Assembly (NCBI GenBank): GCA_944383455.1
Contig: CALWPP010000004.1
Coordinates: 1-64,000 of the forward strand
Source of the DNA: an uncultured Peptostreptococcaceae bacterium
GTDB lineage: Bacteria > Bacillota > Clostridia > Peptostreptococcales > Peptostreptococcaceae
Reading direction: 5' to 3'
Length of the DNA stretch: 64,000 bases
The position numbers were made by a program, and so were the translations under genes. Shown here piece by piece: positions 51,901 to 61,559 of the stretch. The notes beneath the pieces are model-generated. The model saw only the letters and a program-made list of their open reading frames with translations, was not told the DNA's origin and ran no database searches. Within the stretch, counting starts at the first letter, position 1, and each line of letters starts with the position of its first letter.

Positions 51901-54591
51901 TTGTTCTTTATTTACAGTTTCTTTTAATGTTAATTGTAAATCATCATTAAACAAATTATTGACATCATCTTCTAAACTATCATAATGATAGAATTTCATT
52001 TCAGAAATACTAACATTTTTCCCTGCGTAAACGGCAAGATCAACTTCAACATTTTTAGCAGTTACTGGATCATCTAGTTTAAGCTGAACATAATTTTGAC
52101 CATTTTCTCCTTTTAAGTGCTTAACAGTTATTTCATTTCTATCTATTACTTTTATTTCTTTTCCAGAGTCATCATATATTCTAATTTTTGCTTCGTGAGG
52201 AAGAGTATTTAAAGATGTATTTTCAAGTATAGTAGCAAAATTTATAGTATCAAAAGTATATTCTTTATCAAATACAACCTTTGGCATTCTATTTCCATAA
52301 TGCACTCCACCATCCCAGTCTTTTATCTTCCATCCTGTTTCATAATTTCCATCAACTATACTGCTTGGATCTCCAACATACTTATCTTCTTTTCTATCAA
52401 ACTCTACTCTTTGTATATGATTAGTAAGTTCAGTTTCTGATTTAGTATTTATCAGCTTATAATTAGGAATTTGAGGCTTTAATATATTCTCAGTAGTTCC
52501 TGTATAAATTTCTGACAATTCTCCAGTACCGTGATGGTTAGTTGCAGTCATGATAACTTCATAAGTAACATTATCTTTTAATCCATTTATAGTATAACTT
52601 GTTTTATCTTTTATTAACTTAGACTTATCTGTACTTTCTATATTATCTGGAACATTATTTTCTGTATTACTATCAACATAACTTGAATCATTTGCTTTAA
52701 ACCAAGCTTTACTTCCTTTTTCTCTATAATATAAATCAAATTCTTTTGCTTTAGCATGGTTTTTCCAACTAACTTCTAAACCTTTATATAATCCTTTTAC
52801 ACTTATTCCATGAGGTCCTTCTGGCTTAGACTCTGGTACAACCTGAATTTCTATTATAGAATCTCGACCATAGTTATTAGCTCCACTTAAACCTTCATAA
52901 GAATTTGAAACAGTAGAATTTGCTTTTTCAGATAAATTACCAGTTTTTGAATTCCATGCTTGAGCTATATATCCTTTGTCAACATTATCAGGCTTTCCAT
53001 CCATATCGTTTTTATTAGTATCTAAATTAGTAGCTCCTACTTTATTAGGGTCATAATCTTCTTGACTATTTTTGTACCCACTTTCCCAACTTCCATTTAA
53101 CGACTGAATACTTGCTCTATAAGTTGCATAAGCTTCAACTTTAGGTATAGTTATTTTATTGTCCTTAGTTTTGAAGAATTGAGTGTTTAAAACCTTACCA
53201 TTACTATCAACTTTTTCAAGTTTTATTTGATATAAATCAACATTAGCTTGATGGTCCCAACCTAAAACTAATTCTTCTTGACCAGTTTGAGTTTTACTTG
53301 TAGCATAATTTATAACTGGTATATTTAAATTAGGCTTTGGTAGTTCTTCATAAACATTATTTAAAAATTCAACTTTAGCAATTTCAGTTAAATTAGTGTT
53401 ACCTCTTGTTCCAGTTACTTGTATAGTTATTTTACTTACTGCCACTTGTTGTCCTAAATCAACATTTATAACACTTTCATTACTTCTTGCTAAAGCTCTT
53501 TGTGTTTCATCAAAAGAAACTCTTATTTCTTTTCCATTTTCATCAGTTACAATTATATTACCTTTTTCTGGTCCATTAATAGTTGGAACAGTTAAGTTAA
53601 CTCTTTCCATAACTACTGGCTCATCACCTAGCTCAATACCTATGCTCATAGGGTTAGTTTCATTTATTTCACCATCACTTTGGAAAGTAACTGTGCCTTC
53701 AGTAGTTCTATTAAATAAATCTTTTAAATCTCCATTTGATATTTGAGCCGAATCATTAGATAATTTTATTTTATCTAAATCAAGTATTGCATTAGTTTTT
53801 TCTATATTAGCTTCTTGTTGCTTTTTATCTATATTTTGATGAACATAAGTTAAATCAGTTATATTAACTTTTCCGTCTCTATTTAAATCATACCTAGTAT
53901 CATTATCTTTTATAGCTTCTTTTACTTTATAATAGTCTTTCATATTAACTGATGAATCATTATTAACATCACCCGCTAAGAAAACTCCAGGATATACTAT
54001 TTCTTTATTTTCTAAATTTTCCTTTTCATTTTTGTTTCCTACTAAAATAGTATTTTCTGAGTTTCCAAGTACTACTCTTTTTGAAGTGTTATCTATAGTT
54101 ATATTATCAATTACTGTATTTTGATAACCATTCCCTAATATTTCTAAAGAGTAATTACCTTTTTCAAGATTATCAAAAGTTAAGTTGTAAAAACTAACAT
54201 CATTATTTTGATTAGTAACTCTTTCTCCTCTTGTTGAATTAAATGCTACTAAATTATAATTTATATTATCAATAGCTCCAGTTAAATTATCACTTCCTAA
54301 TTCAACTGAACCTATATTTTTTCCATCTTTTTTAAGTAAAACTTTTATATCAGTTTGACTTTTATTAGTATATTTTATTGGAAGCACAAAATTTATATCA
54401 ACTTCTAATCTTCCAACAGTTTGATTAAAAGCACCTACACTTGAACCTGTTGTCTTAGAAATATTGTTATCTATAATACTTATATTGTTATCAACATCAT
54501 TTATAATATTTACATCAGTAGCAAATGCTAAAGAGTTAATATTACTAGCCAACAAAGTAAAAGCTAGTGTGCGTGATATTTTTTTTCTCAT
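48907..54591 (-). CDS. secreted M60-family metallopeptidase with dockerin (mucinase-type)
   Basis: Protein of 1894 residues. ATG 54591 chosen because AGGAGGG precedes it; an ATG 24 bases upstream precedes the site. Signal peptide about 1-24. Dockerin about 205-262 with two calcium loops (DVNNDSSVN and DLNRDGKVN). FN3-like modules near 415-500 and 590-690, a carbohydrate-binding F5/8-type module near 720-860, helical spacer near 870-930, then the Peptidase_M60 domain with HEIGH at 1241-1245 and third ligand Glu1256. After it an FN3-like module (1440-1540) and a second F5/8-type module (1590-1720). M60 enzymes such as C. perfringens ZmpA/B cut O-glycosylated mucins. The gene ends 60 bases before the cohesin-SLH anchor. 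The dockerin shows it docks to a cohesin. Confidence 0.9.
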   Translation of the reverse strand: MRKKISRTLAFTLLASNINSLAFATDVNIINDVDNNISIIDNNISKTTGSSVGAFNQTVGRLEVDINFVLPIKYTNKSQTDIKVLLKKDGKNIGSVELGSDNLTGAIDNINYNLVAFNSTRGERVTNQNNDVSFYNLTFDNLEKGNYSLEILGNGYQNTVIDNITIDNTSKRVVLGNSENTILVGNKNEKENLENKEIVYPGVFLAGDVNNDSSVNMKDYYKVKEAIKDNDTRYDLNRDGKVNITDLTYVHQNIDKKQQEANIEKTNAILDLDKIKLSNDSAQISNGDLKDLFNRTTEGTVTFQSDGEINETNPMSIGIELGDEPVVMERVNLTVPTINGPEKGNIIVTDENGKEIRVSFDETQRALARSNESVINVDLGQQVAVSKITIQVTGTRGNTNLTEIAKVEFLNNVYEELPKPNLNIPVINYATSKTQTGQEELVLGWDHQANVDLYQIKLEKVDSNGKVLNTQFFKTKDNKITIPKVEAYATYRASIQSLNGSWESGYKNSQEDYDPNKVGATNLDTNKNDMDGKPDNVDKGYIAQAWNSKTGNLSEKANSTVSNSYEGLSGANNYGRDSIIEIQVVPESKPEGPHGISVKGLYKGLEVSWKNHAKAKEFDLYYREKGSKAWFKANDSSYVDSNTENNVPDNIESTDKSKLIKDKTSYTINGLKDNVTYEVIMTATNHHGTGELSEIYTGTTENILKPQIPNYKLINTKSETELTNHIQRVEFDRKEDKYVGDPSSIVDGNYETGWKIKDWDGGVHYGNRMPKVVFDKEYTFDTINFATILENTSLNTLPHEAKIRIYDDSGKEIKVIDRNEITVKHLKGENGQNYVQLKLDDPVTAKNVEVDLAVYAGKNVSISEMKFYHYDSLEDDVNNLFNDDLQLTLKETVNKEQIDKLRERANTVDEASGEYHPQKDDILKDLERAEQLLNDKNLDDELISIDPNISNHWGGNKLGQSNDWQALGVAVRPGDKINIYIGKDGFENTTFQLGISQHYGESSSAIQTYSQELKVGKNEIVIPESIFDMDYEKGGSLYIRFSNRNFAAHENIKVRVSGGNEIPHLNVNNILKTNESEAKKLIREYIKELDTYVTKLPSMYTTDNKYKYDEQTSILNSTEIETDSVMLSLPATQILAGIKDGLTSEDDKVNRVYNTLLAWEQLMDISFLQQGLKEDERAKNRMNIKYQRMFPGAFMYASSHHVGIGFGSTLDMMKGVPFKFDSDGNITNDKEANLFGWGISHEIGHVHDVNGLTYPETTNNILALITQTFDDIDKSRLEGSYDKVYDRVTSHSEATPQGLVGLGMFWQLHLAYDNDNTYEMLKLNADNDLENDTFYAKLYRATREKGIAPQENGFDRVAQTFIMRSSDAVKKDLREFFKRWGITASPKTNEYLNSMNYEKETRDIFYLNDEARRKRLKALNTSDLSMSQGTTVTGTFADGIQDNSYVSKKEVSFNFSVNQDNEKILGYELIRKEIDDKGGFKEVPVGFVERSEKGTTTYTDIVDASNNRVYEYKVKAYDYNLNETETATIGTVKVKHDGSIAKSNFTFDTNTRGAEDTPNANTGHGQVEDGSINNIKDNNKDTVYNGAKAPSHNGQNSKEDAYVTIDLGNNRQVVGLKYTAPTTTTEGYNPIKDYEVLVSKDGKNWIKAHTGIFKDGENTIYFNEKGTSDNNQLWAHNARFVKVISKGQSTISIAELDILGPPGDNIEIGLDQDNNGTYEPEKSVGILSSSYTNGEVTIPEGSLVVMGEFRGNPAYNVPLILNENGENFAMKSQSILLANVPEDAPLGEIAKGTYIYWVTPEQFGEVTLDDGTKVNNLEGTSIKSVLYRYNKLDEDNAPVGQRLVSDSLYFKLPENYLTALPKIHLNSNGNKKLRVLENQEVYKINEKVVQNINN

Positions 54592-54697
54592 AGCACATCT
54601 CCCTCCTAATTTCATTAAGATAATAAAATTTTTAGTACAGTATTATACTATATTTTTATAATACGATACTTTTTTATTTTTATTTATACTAATCTAC

Positions 54698-54734
54698 CTT
54701 GTAATAGTTATTACATTCTAAAAATTACAAAAAT
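54698..54734 (-). repeat. copy C of a dispersed upstream motif
   Basis: Gene-sense reading has TAATAACTATTACAAGG in the place of ATTAACTATCAMAACG of copies A and B. It is the most diverged of the three and lies 107-143 bases upstream of the peptidase start, in the same orientation. Confidence 0.4.
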
Positions 54735-54803
54735 ATCTAGTATAACATTATTCTTTATATTAATAATTAATATAATTTATACTCAAGTTTTACTAATCAT
54801 AAC

Positions 54804-54831
54804 AAAAAGATGGTAAAATTACCACCTTTTT
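54804..54831 (-). terminator. terminator of the chemoreceptor gene
   Basis: AAAAAGGTGGTAA/TTACCATCTTTT hairpin (one G.U) with 2-base loop, at the stop codon. Confidence 0.7.
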
Positions 54832-56508
54832 TTAATCATTAATATCTAAATCTATTTGTTTTTTATAATTAAATTTAGAAACTAAATTATTTAATTTACT
54901 AGATTGATTACTTAAACTCTCACTAGCTGTTGCACTTTCTTCACTAGTAGATGCGTTTAATTGAACAACATTTGATATTTGTTCTACACCCTCTACTATT
55001 TGCTTTACTTTTCCTAATTGTTCTTGAGATATAGTCGAAACTTCACTCACTTTATGACCTATTTCATTTGATAAGTTTACTATATTAACAAGCATAGATG
55101 CAGTCTCATTTGCTATTTCAACTCCATTTTCAATAGATTTTACAGAGTCTTGTATAAGTTTAGTAGTATCTTTTGCAGCTTGAGCTGATCTTTGTGCAAG
55201 GTTTCTTACCTCTTCTGCAACAACTGCAAATCCTTTACCAGTAGAACCTGCCCTTGCAGCTTCTACTGCTGCATTTATTGCTAGAGTGTTAGTTTGTTCT
55301 GCTATATCATCTATTGTTTTTATTATTTTTATTATCTCATCAGAAGTACTTGATATATCATTCATAGCTTCAGTCATTTCATTCATCTTTTTATTTCCAT
55401 TTATCACTTCTTGACCTGTATTTTCAACAAAAACATTTATATTTTCAATAGTACTAACAGTTTCTGTTATACTTAAAGAAAACTCCTGTAAAGTATTATT
55501 AAGCTCTTGTATACTTCCAGACTGCTCTGCTGAACCATTAGCCAAAATATGAGAAACATTTGAAATTTGCTCAACACCTGATGCAACTTCTTCTGATGAG
55601 TAGTTTATTTCTCTTAAAACTAAACTCATAGTATTTAAAAATGAAGATATAGAAGTTTGTATTCCTTTAAAATCACCTCTATAATTTTTTTCTATGTTGA
55701 TATTGAAGTTCTTATTTGACATATCTTTCATAATTTCTGATATATCATCTATATAATATTTTAGCTCATTTACAGACTCTTGTAAGGAATCTCCTAAAAG
55801 TCCTATTTCATTGTTACAATCATTAGTAAAATTTATTGATAAATTTCCTTTAGCTAAATCACCACATTTATTTATTATCTCAAGAGTAGGGTCTGCAACT
55901 TTATTTTTAACATAAAAGAAAGTCCTTATTATAATAATAAGTATTAAAATACCTATTGTAACTATTAATTTTCTAGAAAAACTAATAGTTTTTGCTAATT
56001 TAGTTTCTAAATTAGTTATTTCTATAGTTTTATTTTCAATAGCTGTATCTATATTACCTATCAAAGAATTTATATTTGTTCTTATTTGGTTATTATATAT
56101 GTTAATAGCTGATGCTTTATCAGTTTTTGATAATTGTAAAACACTACTAGCAGTTTCATGTATAGTTTTATGGATTGGTTCTAATGTTTTCATTAGTTTA
56201 ATAGTAGTTTCATCTGTATGTGTTGTACTATAAATTTGCTTACCTAAATCACAAGCAGTAGGATCAAGAGTTTTTGTGAATTCTTTACCTGTAAATATTG
56301 ATTCTTGTAAATCTAAAGACCAAGCATAGTGTGCTGTTTTTGCATTTATTAATGATTCCTTCAAACTATTATTATAATTAACCATCTTAATAGTTTCCCT
56401 AGTTAGCCTAAAACTAAGCATACTAAATCCAGTCATTATAGATAAAACTATAAGTATAATCCCAAACCTTAGAGTTATTATCTTTTTCATACTTTTCATA
56501 CTTTTCAT
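54832..56508 (-). CDS. methyl-accepting chemotaxis protein with CZB-like extracytoplasmic motif
   Basis: Protein of 558 residues. Membrane helix about 10-32, an extracytoplasmic helical domain about 35-182, second helix about 183-200, HAMP about 201-255, then the signalling hairpin with the family's tip sequence ([19 protein letters not shown]). The extracytoplasmic domain has His60-x2-Trp, Cys86 in CDLGK, and His113/His117 in EPIHKTIH, the 3His/1Cys pattern of zinc-binding CZB chemoreceptor domains, which are usually cytoplasmic. It may sense zinc or thiol oxidants (inference). ATG at 56508 after AGGAGG. Flagellar genes are not in the window. Confidence 0.88.
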   Translation of the reverse strand: MKSMKSMKKIITLRFGIILIVLSIMTGFSMLSFRLTRETIKMVNYNNSLKESLINAKTAHYAWSLDLQESIFTGKEFTKTLDPTACDLGKQIYSTTHTDETTIKLMKTLEPIHKTIHETASSVLQLSKTDKASAINIYNNQIRTNINSLIGNIDTAIENKTIEITNLETKLAKTISFSRKLIVTIGILILIIIIRTFFYVKNKVADPTLEIINKCGDLAKGNLSINFTNDCNNEIGLLGDSLQESVNELKYYIDDISEIMKDMSNKNFNINIEKNYRGDFKGIQTSISSFLNTMSLVLREINYSSEEVASGVEQISNVSHILANGSAEQSGSIQELNNTLQEFSLSITETVSTIENINVFVENTGQEVINGNKKMNEMTEAMNDISSTSDEIIKIIKTIDDIAEQTNTLAINAAVEAARAGSTGKGFAVVAEEVRNLAQRSAQAAKDTTKLIQDSVKSIENGVEIANETASMLVNIVNLSNEIGHKVSEVSTISQEQLGKVKQIVEGVEQISNVVQLNASTSEESATASESLSNQSSKLNNLVSKFNYKKQIDLDIND

Positions 56509-56622
56509 AATTTTTCCTCCTAATAAGCTTTAGTTTCTAGTCAAGTTAAATAAAACATTCTTATATTAATATGTTTGTATTGTGTTGTCAATATTACAAA
56601 AATTTCCATTCTAGTAGTTAAA

Positions 56623-57102
56623 CTATAAGTTATTTTCAAGTACATATATAAGTTTTTCAAATACTTTATCAGTAGTTTTATTTCTTATCTCTGATCTATT
56701 TCCACTAAAATTAAACTTTTCTACAAAATATTCTCCATTTAAATATATACATATATAAACAAGCCCTACAGGCTTTTTATCAGTTCCACCATCAGGACCT
56801 GCAACTCCAGTTGTTGATATTGAAACTTCTGTATTAAAATTTTTAGAAACACCTATAGCCATTTCTTTTGCAGTTTCTTCACTAACTGCTCCGTACTTTT
56901 TTAAAGTTTCATCTTTTACATTTAGTCTATTTATTTTAGATTCATTTGAGTATGCTACTATTCCTTCCATAAATACTTTTGAAATACCAGAATAGTTTAT
57001 AAACCTTTCACTAACCATACCTCCAGTTAAAGATTCTGCAACTGATATTTTCATATTATTTTTAATTAGAATCTCACATACTTTATCTAATGTATTTTTC
57101 AT
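56623..57102 (-). CDS. CinA C-terminal-type nicotinamide-nucleotide amidase
   Basis: Protein of 159 residues equal to the CinA C-terminal (PncC) domain: VAESLTGGMVSERF near 20-33, GIVAYSNESK, GAVSEETAKEMA, and STTGVAGPDGGTDKKPVGLVY. PncC deamidates nicotinamide mononucleotide in NAD recycling. The N-terminal CinA pyrophosphatase domain is absent. ATG at 57102 after GGAGAAA. Confidence 0.88.
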   Translation of the reverse strand: MKNTLDKVCEILIKNNMKISVAESLTGGMVSERFINYSGISKVFMEGIVAYSNESKINRLNVKDETLKKYGAVSEETAKEMAIGVSKNFNTEVSISTTGVAGPDGGTDKKPVGLVYICIYLNGEYFVEKFNFSGNRSEIRNKTTDKVFEKLIYVLENNL

Positions 57103-57205
57103 AGCTATTTCTCCTTTTATTATATTTTAAGTTATTATTTATAATTCTTTACTTTTAGATTATAATTATTAATTATTTCTAAAAATTTTAAATAAGGGTG
57201 ATAAT

Positions 57206-59104
57206 ATGAATTTAATGAGTCTTGAGAATATTTCAAAAAGTTATTCAGACAAAAGACTTCTTGAGGATATCTCTTTTTCTATAAATGATAATGAAAAAAT
57301 AGGTATAATTGGTGTAAATGGTACCGGTAAATCAACTTTACTTAAAATTATAGCACAAGTTGAAAGTTTTGATAGTGGAAATATAATAACAAATAATAAC
57401 TTAACTATATCATATCTTCCTCAAAAAATTGATTATGATGAAGAATTAACTGTGCTTGAACAGGTTTATAACTCAAATTCAAAAGAGATGAAACTACTTT
57501 TTGAATATCAAAAAATAGTTGAAGAACTAAATAATAACTATACTGATAAATTAAATGAAAAGTTATTAAACCTTCAGTCTCAAATTGATGACCTTAACAT
57601 TTGGAATTTAGAAAGTGAGGCAAAGTCTGTACTAACTAAACTTGGTATACATGATTTTTCAAAGAAGGTAAAAGAATTATCCGGGGGTCAAAAAAAGAGA
57701 ATTTCACTTGCATCTTCTCTTATAACACCCTGTAATTTATTAGTTCTTGATGAACCAACAAACCACCTTGATAATGAAACTATAGATTTTTTAGAAGATT
57801 ATCTAAATCAAAGAAAAGGTGCTCTTATTATGATTACTCATGATAGATATTTTTTAGATAGAGTTAGTAATAAAATAATTGAGCTAGATAAAGGAAGGCT
57901 TTTTGAATACTATGGAAATTACTCATATTTTCTTGAAAAAAAATCAGAAAGAATAACTTTAGAATCAACTATGGAAGAAAAAAGACAAAGTCTAATAAAA
58001 AAAGAACTTTTATGGGTAAAAAGAGGTGCAAAAGCTCGTACAACAAAACAAAAAGCACGACTTCAAAGATTTGATGAATTAGTAAATAAAGAAAAGATTG
58101 ATATAGATGAAAAAATCGATATATCAATAGCCTCTAGTAGACTTGGTAAAAAAATAATAGAAATAAAAAATATTTCAAAATCATTTAATAACAAAAAAGT
58201 TATATCAAATTTAGAGTATACAGTAACTAAAAAAGATAGGATAGGAATAATTGGAAAAAATGGGGCTGGAAAATCAACACTTATAAAGTTATTAAATAGA
58301 GAATTATCACCAGATAGTGGTAATATAGAGTTTGGAGAGACAGTTAATATAGCTTGCTTTAGTCAAGATGACTCTCATATGAAAAATGATATGCGTGCTA
58401 TTGACTACATTAAAGAAGAAAGTGATTATATTGAAACTAAAGATAAAATAAAAATTTCTGCATCACAAATGTGTGAAAGGTTTTTATTTAACTCAACTCT
58501 TCAATATAGTCCTATATCAAAGTTGTCTGGAGGAGAAAGACGTAGACTTCATTTATTAAAAATTTTAATGAAATCCCCAAACGTATTACTTCTTGATGAG
58601 CCTACTAATGATTTAGATATTGAAACGCTAAAAATACTTGAAGATTATATTGATGAATTTAGTGGTGTTGTTATTACAGTTTCTCACGATAGATATTTTT
58701 TAGATAGAATTTGTAATAAAATATTTTCTTATGAAGATAATGGAGAAATAGTAATTTTTACTGGGAATTACTCAGACTATACTTTATACAAAAAAATTAA
58801 TATAGTAAAAGAAGAAAATTTAAAATCTAAACAAATTACAAAAAAAGAAAAACCAAAAAATAATCAAAAACTAAAATTTACTTATAAAGAAAAACTAGAA
58901 TTTGAAAGTATCGACTCAGAAATAGAGCTTCTTGAAAACAAGATTAAAATTTTAGAAGAAAAAACTATTAAGTATTCAACAGACTTTACAAAACTTTCTG
59001 AAATTTTATCAGAAAAAGAAATTTTAGAAAAAGAACTTGATAAAAAATATGAAAGATGGGAATATTTAAATAATTTAGCAGAAGAACTTGAAAAAAATAA
59101 ATAA
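57206..59104 (+). CDS. ABC-F family ATPase
   Basis: Protein of 632 residues with two ATPase domains and no membrane segment. Domain 1: Walker A GVNGTGKST near 37, signature LSGGQKKR, Walker B VLDEPTNHLD. Linker rich in Lys/Arg (WVKRGAKARTTKQKARLQR). Domain 2: GKNGAGKST near 352, LSGGERRR, LLDEPTNDLD. C-terminal coiled coil (about 560-632). ABC-F proteins act on the ribosome in translation or antibiotic protection; this one looks like the housekeeping Uup/YdiF group rather than a known resistance type. Start after AAGGGTG. Confidence 0.93.
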   Translation: MNLMSLENISKSYSDKRLLEDISFSINDNEKIGIIGVNGTGKSTLLKIIAQVESFDSGNIITNNNLTISYLPQKIDYDEELTVLEQVYNSNSKEMKLLFEYQKIVEELNNNYTDKLNEKLLNLQSQIDDLNIWNLESEAKSVLTKLGIHDFSKKVKELSGGQKKRISLASSLITPCNLLVLDEPTNHLDNETIDFLEDYLNQRKGALIMITHDRYFLDRVSNKIIELDKGRLFEYYGNYSYFLEKKSERITLESTMEEKRQSLIKKELLWVKRGAKARTTKQKARLQRFDELVNKEKIDIDEKIDISIASSRLGKKIIEIKNISKSFNNKKVISNLEYTVTKKDRIGIIGKNGAGKSTLIKLLNRELSPDSGNIEFGETVNIACFSQDDSHMKNDMRAIDYIKEESDYIETKDKIKISASQMCERFLFNSTLQYSPISKLSGGERRRLHLLKILMKSPNVLLLDEPTNDLDIETLKILEDYIDEFSGVVITVSHDRYFLDRICNKIFSYEDNGEIVIFTGNYSDYTLYKKINIVKEENLKSKQITKKEKPKNNQKLKFTYKEKLEFESIDSEIELLENKIKILEEKTIKYSTDFTKLSEILSEKEILEKELDKKYERWEYLNNLAEELEKNK

Positions 59105-59146
59105 ATTAATTATAATATTTTAAAATTTATTGCTTAGGGAGTAGTT

Positions 59147-59779
59147 ATGATAGAACAGTTAAAATCGTTAAAAAATAATTTAGAAAACCTAGAAAGTTTA
59201 GATATAAATGAAATAAACTTAAAAAGAACTCATTTATTTATAATTGATTTGAATAATGGCTTTGCAAAAAGTGGAAATCTTTATTCAGATAGAGTAAATG
59301 CTTTAATAAAACCTACTATTGAATTTTTAAATCTTATCCATAATGATATTTCAAAAATTACTGCTTTTACAGATTGTCATGATGAAAATTCATTGGAATT
59401 TTTAAATTATCCTAGTCATTGTTTAAAAAATGACTATGAAAGTGAAATAGTTGATGAACTAAAAGAATTTAAAAATATTGAAGTATTAAATAAAAATTCT
59501 ACTAATTCATTTTTTGCTCTAAAAGATACTTCATTTAATGGTATTGATAATATAATAATAATTGGAGACTGTACTGATATTTGTATTTACCAGTTTGCAA
59601 TTACTCTAAAAGCTTATTTTAATCAAAACAACATAAAAAAAGAAATAGTTGTTCCTATTAACTTAATTGATACTTATGATATACCAAATATTCATAGTGC
59701 AGAAATTTTTAATACTGTATTTATAAATAGTATGATACAAAATGGAATAAAAGTTGTAAGTAAAATTAAAAATGGCTAG
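59147..59779 (+). CDS. isochorismatase-family cysteine hydrolase (nicotinamidase-like)
   Basis: Protein of 210 residues. Catalytic triad candidates are the Asp of LFIIDLNNGFAKSG (near 30), a Lys in the middle region, and the Cys of IIIGDCTDICIYQFA (near 150). Also a TDCHDENSLEF metal/substrate block near 83. Layout suits nicotinamidase or a related amidase. 42 bases after the ABC-F gene, likely co-transcribed. Confidence 0.85.
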   Translation: MIEQLKSLKNNLENLESLDINEINLKRTHLFIIDLNNGFAKSGNLYSDRVNALIKPTIEFLNLIHNDISKITAFTDCHDENSLEFLNYPSHCLKNDYESEIVDELKEFKNIEVLNKNSTNSFFALKDTSFNGIDNIIIIGDCTDICIYQFAITLKAYFNQNNIKKEIVVPINLIDTYDIPNIHSAEIFNTVFINSMIQNGIKVVSKIKNG

Positions 59780-59793
59780 TTATAGCCATTTTT
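59768..59793. terminator. bidirectional terminator
   Basis: AAAAATGGCTA and complement with GTTA loop between convergent stop codons. Confidence 0.82.
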
Positions 59794-60379
59794 AATATGT
59801 GTATTTAATACAATTTTCGCAAAGAGTTACTTTAAGTTGTGTATTTAGCATTTTTTTATACGATAATATAAAATCATTTAGCTCATAATCTTTTAAATCT
59901 ATCTTCTTATGACTATAAATTACTATATTTTCTTTCTCTAAAACTATATTAATATCATTTATACTATTTTTTATTTTTATATTTATAGTAGCGCTTGAAG
60001 ATATGTTTTCTTTGTATTTTTCAAAAAAACTTGCACTTTTTTTTATGGAATTAAAGTCTTCTTTAGTTATATCATCTAAATCAGATACTTTTATATTATT
60101 AATCTGTGAATCTATACCAAACTTTTTAAGTTCTTTTTCAATTTCATCTCCGCTAAATCCATATCTTTCCATAAACTTTTTTTGTATATTTATGAATTTT
60201 TCGTATGATATATTATTTTCTTTCATATATTCCATAATCTTTGAAGAAAACTTTACCATACTCATACTTCCATCCATTACAGAATAATATAAATCATATA
60301 TATATTTTTCAAATTTATCAACATCAATTTCTTTTGCTTTATTTTTTAAATCGTTAAAATCTATAATTTTATCAGACAT
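59792..60379 (-). CDS. DUF3867 family protein
   Basis: Protein of 195 residues, matching the clostridial DUF3867 family: acidic helical N-terminus with YDLYYSVMDGSMSMVKFSSKIMEYM, then a FGIDSQINN stretch and a small C-terminal strand region with two cysteines (CENC). Soluble. Function unknown. ATG at 60379 with AGGAGG upstream. Confidence 0.72.
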   Translation of the reverse strand: MSDKIIDFNDLKNKAKEIDVDKFEKYIYDLYYSVMDGSMSMVKFSSKIMEYMKENNISYEKFINIQKKFMERYGFSGDEIEKELKKFGIDSQINNIKVSDLDDITKEDFNSIKKSASFFEKYKENISSSATINIKIKNSINDINIVLEKENIVIYSHKKIDLKDYELNDFILSYKKMLNTQLKVTLCENCIKYTY

Positions 60380-60589
60380 TATTCCTCCTAAATCATTAAA
60401 AGTTTAAATTATAAATTATTATATTATAAAAAATATTATTTTTCACTATTATTAATAAATTATATTTTGTATTTTCATATATTTTATAACTAAACAAAAG
60501 CTTATTTATTTTATTTTTCTTTTATGTTAAAATATAAAGTAAGTTATTGCACATAATATAATTAATTAAATATTTAAAGGAGAAGTTAA

Positions 60590-61039
60590 ATGAGTTTAAA
60601 AGACAAATTTGCCGAGAACTTTGCCAGAGCTCAAACTATGAGTACTTCAGAAAAAAAAGCTAACGAAATAATGTCTAAATTACTTCTAAAAAAAGCTATT
60701 ATTCCACTTATAGTAATGCTTATTATGGTTTTTGTTGGTAATGCTCTTGGTTTACCTTGGTGGGGAACACTTTTAATAAACCTATCAATAGCAGTTGGTA
60801 CGTTTTTTTACATAAGAAAAAGTGGCGAAAAATTACAGAATTTTAAGCCTTATGTTGGTAACTTAATAAAAGTCGATAAAAAAGAAAAAAATAAATATAC
60901 CATTATACTAAAACAAGGTAAGCTTCCCGTGAAATTAGAAATAGAACACGGCGGGGAAGATTTTGAAAATTTAAGAAAAAATCAACTTGTTCAAGTTCAA
61001 TATAATGAACAAGCAAAAATTGCAATATTAGTTAAATAA
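60590..61039 (+). CDS. hypothetical membrane protein, two spans and soluble tail
   Basis: Protein of 149 residues: charged N-terminus (1-33), two membrane helices (about 35-52, 57-76), then a soluble tail of about 70 residues with strands (NKYTIILKQGKLPVKLEIEHGGEDF). No family recognised. AAAGGAG 7 bases before ATG. Followed by a hairpin terminator. Confidence 0.65.
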   Translation: MSLKDKFAENFARAQTMSTSEKKANEIMSKLLLKKAIIPLIVMLIMVFVGNALGLPWWGTLLINLSIAVGTFFYIRKSGEKLQNFKPYVGNLIKVDKKEKNKYTIILKQGKLPVKLEIEHGGEDFENLRKNQLVQVQYNEQAKIAILVK

Positions 61040-61042
61040 CAA

Positions 61043-61068
61043 AAAACTTCTACTTTTGTAGAAGTTTT
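61043..61068 (+). terminator. terminator hairpin
   Basis: AAAACTTCTAC/GTAGAAGTTTT with 4-base loop and T-run, 3 bases after the stop codon. Confidence 0.85.
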
Positions 61069-61095
61069 ATTTTTATAAAAATTGGAGGATTTTTA

Positions 61096-61506
61096 ATGTC
61101 AAAAAGATTCTTTGAATATAACTTTAGATTTTTATTTATACTATTTTGGATTATTATATGGTATAAATGGGTAGTTTTGTCAAATACTAATATAGAAATT
61201 TTATTAGTTAGTTTGTTTATAATTCTTTCAATTTTGTACTTGGCACCATTTTATATTTTCTCTAAAAAGTATGATGAAAAAAATATAACAATTTATTATA
61301 GAACTAGTGTAATTATTTCTTTTATTTTTTCACTTATCAGTTTTGTACTTTTACCTACTAATTTAATTTTTTTAAATCTTAAAAGTATATTTATAATCCT
61401 TTGTATGTATACATCATATAAAATGCTTTTTAAATATAAAATAGAAGAAGGACTAGTTGGAATAATATCTTCTATTCTCCTTCTTGTTATAACATTTTTA
61501 TATTAG
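61096..61506 (+). CDS. hypothetical membrane protein, four spans
   Basis: Protein of 136 residues, nearly all hydrophobic, with about four membrane helices (9-29, 34-54, 69-90, 92-107 and a final one to 135). No family recognised. GGAGG 8 bases before ATG 61096. Confidence 0.6.
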   Translation: MSKRFFEYNFRFLFILFWIIIWYKWVVLSNTNIEILLVSLFIILSILYLAPFYIFSKKYDEKNITIYYRTSVIISFIFSLISFVLLPTNLIFLNLKSIFIILCMYTSYKMLFKYKIEEGLVGIISSILLLVITFLY

Positions 61507-61559
61507 ACAGAAAGTTTATTTTTTGGTATTATATATACAAATTCAAAAAGGAGAATATT

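Larger units (their letters stand above)
54592..54831. other. upstream region of the M60 peptidase with shared motif
   Basis: AT-rich promoter region between the peptidase and the chemoreceptor end. It contains copy C of the dispersed motif (54698-54734) and the chemoreceptor terminator at its right end. Confidence 0.45.

Noticed and set aside
53396..53746. 116-codon plus-strand ORF in the peptidase gene
   Set aside because: Antisense shadow of a conserved domain with no ribosome site.
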